This document shows positions 5,608 through 10,271 of a DNA stretch of 10,271 bases, piece after piece. A model generated the notes under the pieces. It saw nothing but the letters and a program-made list of their open reading frames with translations, made no database searches and had not been told where the DNA came from. Source of the DNA: Candidatus Uhrbacteria bacterium (GTDB lineage: Bacteria; Patescibacteriota; Patescibacteriia; 2-12-FULL-60-25); contig WJLP01000050.1 in NCBI GenBank assembly GCA_014728435.1, forward strand, positions 1 to 10,271, given 5' to 3'. The stretch's first letter is position 1; each line of letters begins with the position of its first letter. A program made the translations under genes and the position numbers.

Positions 5608-7977
5608 ATGCCAAAAAACCACGAATCCATGCCCGCCAAAGAGGCCCCCGAAAAAAAGGGCGAGCAACCCGAAGCGCGCGCCCCGGAGAAAAAACAAAAA
5701 TCCCCGGAAGATAAACAAGCGTTAAATTTTCTGCGCGATACGTACCGCGTGATGGACGAATACGAGAAGGCTCGCACCGATTACGAGCTTGAACTTTTAG
5801 ACCAAAAAAAAGCGGGTCCGCCCACCGAAAAGCAAAAAAAGCTCAAATCCCAATTGCAAGAAATGTGGAATCAATTGCAATCCATGCACGGCCAGCTTGC
5901 CGAGCATGAATTTATGATCAAAAATGAAGACCTGCAAAAAAGTTTGGCTCATGCCCGGGAAAAAATTGATGATCTGCATGAATTCACCGGCCAAGAAACC
6001 GCGCCCGCCGAAAAAACCGCCGATACCGCGCTGAAAAACCGTGAATCAATTAAACTCAATACCAAAGAAGCTCTCCGCAACCGCCCCGAAGTGAAAAAAC
6101 TCCGCACCAAACTGGCACGTCTAAAATCATCTTTTGCCGGAGCCTACAAAATGTCTCCCGCGCGGGCCGATATTCTACTTTCCCAACCAACCGGTGTCAT
6201 GGGCGCTCTTAAAGGTTTATACGAAGGCAAAATGCCCACATCAGAAGAACGTAAAAAACTCAAAGCGCTCCGCTCTGACGAAGCTCAAGAAATGTTAAGC
6301 GGCATCAAAGACCTTGAACAAGAAATTGAAAAAGCTTGGAAAAAAGCCAAAAAAGAAGAAGCTCTGCAAGATGCCGAGCATGAGGAGATTATTGAAGAAG
6401 TTTCTGTGGATGAATCAGTCTCCATCCCGACTTTGCGCGAAACTTTCACCAAAGAAATCAATCAAGCTAAAGCCGACAAAGACTTGGAAAAAGCCGAGGA
6501 ACTTAAAAAAGAACTGGATGAAATCTACGGCAATCTTTACGAACATTTCCCCGAACTTATTCGCATCAAAGAAGATGAAGCCGCTGAACCCTCGGCGCGC
6601 GAAACAATACTCCCCTCTCAAGTTGAAGTTCCGGTAACGGCTCGCGACTTCAAACACGAACCCAAAGTAATCCTCTCCGAAGAAAAAGCTTCCCGCGAAG
6701 CGCCTACTTTAAGAAGCAAAAAAGAAGAAGCTGAACGCCAAGATAGAATCCAAAGTTCCGTCGAAGCATTTGGCGGAGGTGAAGCCGGCCGCAAATACGC
6801 AGCCGACCTTTGGAACTACGCCAACAACCAAATCAAAGAGCAAGGAGGCATCAAGCTCCAAGGTGAGAAAGGCCGATTCAAAGACGCCTTGGAATATGTA
6901 AATGCTTTTGCCGAAAAAGTTGCTAAAAGCAATGAGATCCTGGGACGCGAACGCTCCGCCCAAATCTGGCAAGAAATTAACGACCATAGAAATGAATTAC
7001 TGCAATCCGAATCCCTAACAGCCAAAGAAAAGCAAAAACTGCAAGAACTGGACCCCGTCTATTACGTGGAACAATCCGCCCTGCGCGATAAAGCACTGCA
7101 AGAAGACGATCTGGATGCCGCAGGAAAGCATAATGCAATTATTGACGAAATTAACCAACTCCTCGGCTATCCCGAAGGTATGAATCCTTCCACCGGCGAA
7201 GGCATGGGTCGCGCGCCGCAAGCTGAAACAAAAGGCTTAGGCAAGCGCCGCGCCGCGGCCGAATCGGCGGGGTACGCGGAAAAAACCGGCCTAAAGGCAC
7301 GAACAACCGAAACCGGCACTTCTCGTGAACGCATCAGCGAACCTATCTACAGTGTGGAGTGGGCGGCACGCATTTTACCCAACGCGCGCGCCGAATGGGA
7401 TAAAGTCAGCAGCTTCATCAAAGCAAACGAAAAGCCGGCTAAAAAAGCTATCAAAGAAAGTATCAAAGATGTTACATCGCGCGTAAAAGACATGATCAAT
7501 GCCGGCGCCGACTTATCACCCGAATTCCAAAACTTAAACAAACTTAACACCATGCGCGTCGGTGAACCGGCCGAAGCCACTCGCTATGTGATGCTTAAAG
7601 CCGCCAGCGAACTAACACCTGTCACCGATGAAGATGCCACCGTCCAACAAGCACTGGTTGAAGCTGTCGCGGAAATAGACGGCAAACTCCTGAGCGCCGA
7701 CCTGGAAAAAGCCGGCGAAAGAGAAGCGATAAAAAATAAAGTTTCTAACGCTCTGGGTTCGGAATATAAAGCCGCTTCCAATGATATCATTTCTGATTTG
7801 AATAAATTCACCAACGAACTGGAACAGGGCAGTGACTTCAAAGTTCGCAGCTTAATGGGAAATATCGCCAAAAAGCTCAACAAACACAATGTCCCCAAAG
7901 CCAAAATTGATGAAATTAAAGAAATGTTACGCGAAGCCAGAAATGAACAGCGCGACACTTTAAGAGAGGCGGCATAA
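5608..7977 (+). CDS. Long charged helical (coiled-coil) protein of unknown function
   Basis: I do not recognise this 789-aa protein. It has no signal peptide or membrane segment and is very rich in E, K, A, Q and D, with long stretches suited to helices and coiled coils. The first ~35 residues are low-complexity and probably disordered, and further linkers lie at about 325-375 and 521-575. Two segments, about 287-310 and 496-519, share one spaced pattern: A, then DL five residues on, an A three later, then DEI and L (KADKDLEKAEELKK...DEI and LQEDDLDAAGKHNA...DEI). A fainter third copy may lie at about 69-92. This helical-hairpin pattern recalls UVR-type motifs but is not a confident match. 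The C-terminal third (about 575-789) looks like compact globular helices. It has its own promoter and terminator, so it is not part of the ribosomal operon. A scaffold, effector or cytoplasmic structural role is possible but unproven. Confidence 0.88.
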   Translation: MPKNHESMPAKEAPEKKGEQPEARAPEKKQKSPEDKQALNFLRDTYRVMDEYEKARTDYELELLDQKKAGPPTEKQKKLKSQLQEMWNQLQSMHGQLAEHEFMIKNEDLQKSLAHAREKIDDLHEFTGQETAPAEKTADTALKNRESIKLNTKEALRNRPEVKKLRTKLARLKSSFAGAYKMSPARADILLSQPTGVMGALKGLYEGKMPTSEERKKLKALRSDEAQEMLSGIKDLEQEIEKAWKKAKKEEALQDAEHEEIIEEVSVDESVSIPTLRETFTKEINQAKADKDLEKAEELKKELDEIYGNLYEHFPELIRIKEDEAAEPSARETILPSQVEVPVTARDFKHEPKVILSEEKASREAPTLRSKKEEAERQDRIQSSVEAFGGGEAGRKYAADLWNYANNQIKEQGGIKLQGEKGRFKDALEYVNAFAEKVAKSNEILGRERSAQIWQEINDHRNELLQSESLTAKEKQKLQELDPVYYVEQSALRDKALQEDDLDAAGKHNAIIDEINQLLGYPEGMNPSTGEGMGRAPQAETKGLGKRRAAAESAGYAEKTGLKARTTETGTSRERISEPIYSVEWAARILPNARAEWDKVSSFIKANEKPAKKAIKESIKDVTSRVKDMINAGADLSPEFQNLNKLNTMRVGEPAEATRYVMLKAASELTPVTDEDATVQQALVEAVAEIDGKLLSADLEKAGEREAIKNKVSNALGSEYKAASNDIISDLNKFTNELEQGSDFKVRSLMGNIAKKLNKHNVPKAKIDEIKEMLREARNEQRDTLREAA

Positions 7978-7986
7978 TTAACAAGC

Positions 7987-8017
7987 AAAAAAAACCCTCG
8001 CCAAAACGAGGGTTTTT
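7987..8017. terminator. Bidirectional terminator between the 789-aa gene and thrS
   Basis: CCCTCG (7995-8000) pairs with CGAGGG (8007-8012) around CCAAAA. It is flanked by eight A on the left and five T on the right, so it provides a T run on both strands for the two convergent genes. Confidence 0.92.
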
Positions 8018-8033
8018 ATATTTCTGAAACCGC

Positions 8034-9863
8034 CTACACCGACCGCTCAGTAATAGCTTGACGCAAAGATTCTATAAATTCTTCCTTGCTTAACTGCATC
8101 TGCTCTTCTTGACCGCGTTTCCTTATCATCAAATTGCCCTCCATCTCCTTATCGCCATACACAATCATGTACGGCACTTTTTTCATTTCCGCGTTACGGA
8201 TCTTCTTACCCACCGATTCACCGGCTTCATCCACCTCAACACGAAAACCCTTCTCAACAAGCTCTTTGGCAAACTCACGCGCCGGCTCAATATGCCTGTC
8301 CGCCACGGGCAATAAAGCAACCTGCACGGGCGCGATCCAAGTTGGAAACGCCCCCGCGTAATGCTCAATCAAAAGCCCGATAAACCGCTCAAACGAACCA
8401 AACAACGCTCTGTGCAACATGTACGGCTGCTCTTCCTCGCTTTCCGCGTTTACATAAGTCATCTTAAACCGCTCGGGTAAATTAAAATCAAACTGCAATG
8501 TCGAACACTGCCATTCGCGCCCCAAAACATCTTTAAGCTTAAAATCCAATTTAGGACCGTAAAACGCGGCACCGCCCACATCCTTGCTGATATTTAAATT
8601 TTTATCTTTGGCGACTTTCTCCAAAACTTCCTCGGTAAATCTCCAACCCTCATCCGATCCGATCGACTTGGCTTCATTCGGATCCCTGACAGACAGATAA
8701 ACATTAATATCATTCACATCAAAACCAAACGCCTTAAACATAAACAAGGTAAAATCCACCACTTTCTTCAACTCATCCTCAACCTGATCGGCTCTGCAAA
8801 TTATATGCGCATCATCTTGCGTAAACCCGCGCACACGCACCAACCCGGAAAGTTCACCCTTCTTTTCATATCGATAAACCGTACCCGTCTCCGCCCATCT
8901 GTACGGAAAATCTCGGTAAGAATGCATGCTGTTTTTATAAATCTGCACATGAAACGGGCAATTCATGGGTTTAAGCAAATATCTTTCGCTTACAGCCACT
9001 TCCTGCTCTTCCTGCTCATCTTTCAGGCTCTTGCCCACTTCCAAGGGCGGATACATGGAATCATTGTAAAAACCCCAATGCCCGGACGTCTCCCACAAGG
9101 CCTGCTTGCCGATATGCGGTGTCCTTACCAAACCGTATCCGTTCTTTAAATGTTCTTCATACCAAAAATCCTCAATCACGCGCCACAAAATCGCGCCCTT
9201 TGGATGCCAAAGCGGTAATCCCAAGCCAACCATTTCATCTATATGAAACAAATCCAATTCTTTGCCCAATTTTCTATGATCGCGTTTTTCTGCCTCCTCC
9301 AGTAATGCTTTATGCCCCTCCAACTCCTCTTGCGTCGTAAAACATAATCCATAAATTCTCTGTAACTGCGGATTATCCTCTTTACCCCTCCAATAAGCTC
9401 CCGCGATTTTATTCAGCTCAAAAACTCCGATCTGATCCGCTGTTTCCACATGTGGCCCGCGACACAAATCAGTAAAATCCCCCAATGTATACACAGTCGC
9501 GACATCGGTTTTAGTCGGGTCGATATCCGCCGCCTCCTCATCGCTAATTTTAGTAGTTCCCTTTTCTTTAAGATCTGTAAGCAACTCGACTTTAAACGGC
9601 TGGTTCAAACTCTTAAACAACTCAATAGCTTCATCGATCTTCATCTCCTTTCTTTCAAACACGGGGTTCTCCTTAACAATTTTCTTCATCTCTGCCTGAA
9701 TTTTTTCCAAATCCTCCGGCGTCACCGCCCTGCCAATATCAACATCATAATAAAAACCAAAATCAACAGTTGGCCCAACGCCAAACTTGGCTTCAGGAAA
9801 CAATCTTTGAATCGCGGCCGCCATCACATGTGCCGCGCTATGTCTCATTGTCTCAATATTCAT
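8034..9863 (-). CDS. thrS: Threonyl-tRNA synthetase lacking the TGS domain
   Basis: ThrRS attaches threonine to tRNA-Thr and hydrolyses mischarged Ser-tRNA-Thr. The 609-aa protein starts almost at the editing domain: the HxxxH motif is at H8 and H12, and the second editing pair is C134 and H138 in DLCRGPHV. The usual ~60-residue TGS domain is absent, and stop codons in the leader rule out a missed upstream start. The class II core is complete: motif 2 (RWAETGTVYRYEKKG, about 322-336), the zinc ligands C302, H353 and H484, and motif 3 in FGSFERFIGLLIEH (488-501). The anticodon-binding domain fills about 510-605. There is no Shine-Dalgarno site before the ATG. A T-box leader upstream should control it by tRNA-Thr charging. 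Loss of TGS is, to my knowledge, common in candidate-phyla ThrRS. Confidence 0.98.
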   Translation of the reverse strand: MNIETMRHSAAHVMAAAIQRLFPEAKFGVGPTVDFGFYYDVDIGRAVTPEDLEKIQAEMKKIVKENPVFERKEMKIDEAIELFKSLNQPFKVELLTDLKEKGTTKISDEEAADIDPTKTDVATVYTLGDFTDLCRGPHVETADQIGVFELNKIAGAYWRGKEDNPQLQRIYGLCFTTQEELEGHKALLEEAEKRDHRKLGKELDLFHIDEMVGLGLPLWHPKGAILWRVIEDFWYEEHLKNGYGLVRTPHIGKQALWETSGHWGFYNDSMYPPLEVGKSLKDEQEEQEVAVSERYLLKPMNCPFHVQIYKNSMHSYRDFPYRWAETGTVYRYEKKGELSGLVRVRGFTQDDAHIICRADQVEDELKKVVDFTLFMFKAFGFDVNDINVYLSVRDPNEAKSIGSDEGWRFTEEVLEKVAKDKNLNISKDVGGAAFYGPKLDFKLKDVLGREWQCSTLQFDFNLPERFKMTYVNAESEEEQPYMLHRALFGSFERFIGLLIEHYAGAFPTWIAPVQVALLPVADRHIEPAREFAKELVEKGFRVEVDEAGESVGKKIRNAEMKKVPYMIVYGDKEMEGNLMIRKRGQEEQMQLSKEEFIESLRQAITERSV

Positions 9864-9866
9864 ATA

Positions 9867-9894
9867 TTTATAGTATCTGTTATTTAATATCTGG
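9867..9894. repeat. Heptamer-periodic spacer between the T-box terminator and thrS
   Basis: On the plus strand, TATCTGT, TATTTAA and TATCTGG follow each other at 7-bp steps, preceded by a weaker TTTATAG. The block occupies the last ~30 nt of the thrS 5' untranslated region, where a ribosome-binding site would be expected. Confidence 0.5.
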
Positions 9895-9899
9895 CTGTT

Positions 9900-9938
9900 A
9901 AAAAACGGCCAGATCTCTGTTATTCAGAAATCTCGCCG
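9900..9938 (-). terminator. T-box-controlled intrinsic terminator upstream of thrS
   Basis: On the minus strand a 14-position stem begins CGGCGAGATTTCTG, closes with CAGAGATCTGGCCG over an AATAA loop (one G-G mismatch, one wobble) and is followed by six T. Its 5' arm shares bases with the 3' arm of the antiterminator, so only one of the two can form. Confidence 0.9.
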
Positions 9939-10093
9939 GGACGATCCATGCCATGATACAAGCATGAACCGCGGTTCCACCCGAATTCCATTCCTTAACG
10001 CTGTACGCGGTATTCGATACTGGGTACGTTAAGTATGGCACTCTTTTCTTTAATTGTGATCTTAAATCTAAGATCGTCGGTTGGTAAGCCGAT
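9937..10093 (-). promoter_or_regulatory. T-box riboswitch (tRNA-Thr sensor) controlling thrS
   Basis: The minus strand carries the canonical T-box word GGGTGGAACCGCGG (9969-9982). In the antiterminator CGGG pairs with CCCG (9937-9940), leaving the 7-nt bulge TGGAACC, whose TGGA pairs with the acceptor end of uncharged tRNA. The inner stem GCGGTTCATGC pairs with GCATGGATCGT. Just upstream is a strong stem III (9994-10033; CTTAACGTAC with GTAC and CGTTAAG, plus an inner GTAT/ATAC). A terminator follows. The stem I region is only about 60 nt and has a 7-bp hairpin (10058-10075), followed directly by ACA, a Thr codon with a purine after it (10055-10057). ACC in a small 5' hairpin loop (10083-10085) is a rival specifier. 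The left limit is the predicted transcription start. The T-box identity is firm; the specifier is not. Confidence 0.88.
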
Positions 10094-10099
10094 ATAATC

Positions 10100-10128
10100 A
10101 TAATAACCAAATGCTAAAAATCCGTCAA
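10100..10128 (-). promoter_or_regulatory. Promoter of the thrS leader, at the IS end
   Basis: On the minus strand TTGACG (10123-10128) and TATTAT (10100-10105) are separated by exactly 17 bp, the best sigma70-type promoter in the window. The -35 overlaps the transposase stop codon, so at least this half probably lies within the insertion sequence. The predicted start is near 10093. Confidence 0.7.
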
Positions 10129-10271
10129 CCATTTGTACGCGCCCACCCAACTTTGCACTCCTTGCTTGATTCTTGATTTAAAATATACCCAATGGGCGTC
10201 ATTTTGTTTAGGGAGCGATGAACTCTCTTACTGTTATACCAAATTAACCAGTCGGCAAGCCTTCGGTTAAA
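10125..10271 (-). CDS. IS transposase, C-terminal fragment (rve/integrase-core, IS3/IS481-like), cut by window edge
   Basis: The last 48 codons of a DDE transposase enter at the right edge and end in TGA. The sequence begins FNRRLADWLIWYN and continues KRVHRSLNKMTPIGYI. The spacing of W-YN, the R-x-H-x-S-L motif and TP is characteristic of the C-terminal end of the retroviral-type integrase core in IS3 and IS481 family elements. The catalytic residues lie outside the window, so activity and intactness cannot be judged. Transcription is toward thrS. The terminal inverted repeat should lie shortly after the stop, close to or within the thrS promoter. No matching end or target duplication can be identified from one side only. 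Confidence 0.85.
   Translation of the reverse strand, partial: FNRRLADWLIWYNSKRVHRSLNKMTPIGYILNQESSKECKVGWARTNG

Noticed and set aside
6314..6637. A 107-codon lysine-rich open frame inside the 789-aa gene
   Set aside because: It is an out-of-frame shadow of an A-rich coding stretch, and the main frame is continuous and longer.
9898..10110. A 70-codon open frame on the minus strand upstream of thrS
   Set aside because: It runs through the T-box stem III, antiterminator and terminator, and its residues merely translate those structures (for example the T-box word gives SGGTAV). It is not a gene or a leader peptide.

Overview
The window reads as a chromosomal segment of a bacterium from the candidate phyla radiation (Patescibacteria, most likely Parcubacteria-like). 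This is an inference from several traits: a threonyl-tRNA synthetase with no TGS domain, few recognisable Shine-Dalgarno sites, lysine/glutamate-rich proteins of unknown function, and short AT-rich spacers built from tandem words. No rRNA or other taxonomic marker is present, so the assignment is tentative.

Layout. Positions 79-2967 hold three co-directional minus-strand genes: an AI-2E/PerM-family membrane protein, a single-pass protein with a charged disordered N-terminus, and a polytopic membrane protein that overlaps it by 4 nt. An AT-rich divergent region (2968-3167) separates these from a plus-strand translation block: smpB, ssrA (tmRNA, 390 nt, CCA encoded), infC (IF3), rpmI (bL35) and rplT (bL20), ended by an intrinsic terminator at about 5488-5513. 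A separate plus-strand gene (5608-7977) encodes a 789-aa charged helical protein that I do not recognise. It converges on minus-strand thrS (8034-9863), with a bidirectional terminator between them. Upstream of thrS is a T-box leader with its own terminator and promoter, and the -35 of that promoter overlaps the end of a truncated IS transposase that runs off the right edge.

How it fits together. SmpB and tmRNA are the two partners of trans-translation. IF3, bL35 and bL20 form the classic initiation-factor/ribosomal-protein operon, which in many bacteria lies beside thrS. Here thrS is nearby but inverted and separated by the 789-aa gene. The T-box should let uncharged tRNA-Thr raise thrS transcription.

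Most unusual points. (1) Nearly every spacer that precedes a gene start contains tandem words with a 7-bp period and a different word at each site, resembling the heptanucleotide STRR repeats of cyanobacteria. The one convergent spacer lacks them. (2) The thrS T-box has a clear stem III, antiterminator and terminator, but only about 60 nt where a full stem I should be. (3) A promoter at an IS end appears to drive thrS. (4) The tmRNA tag is long, about 25 codons, and is followed by a second, out-of-frame GCA AAC decoy question that can be settled experimentally.
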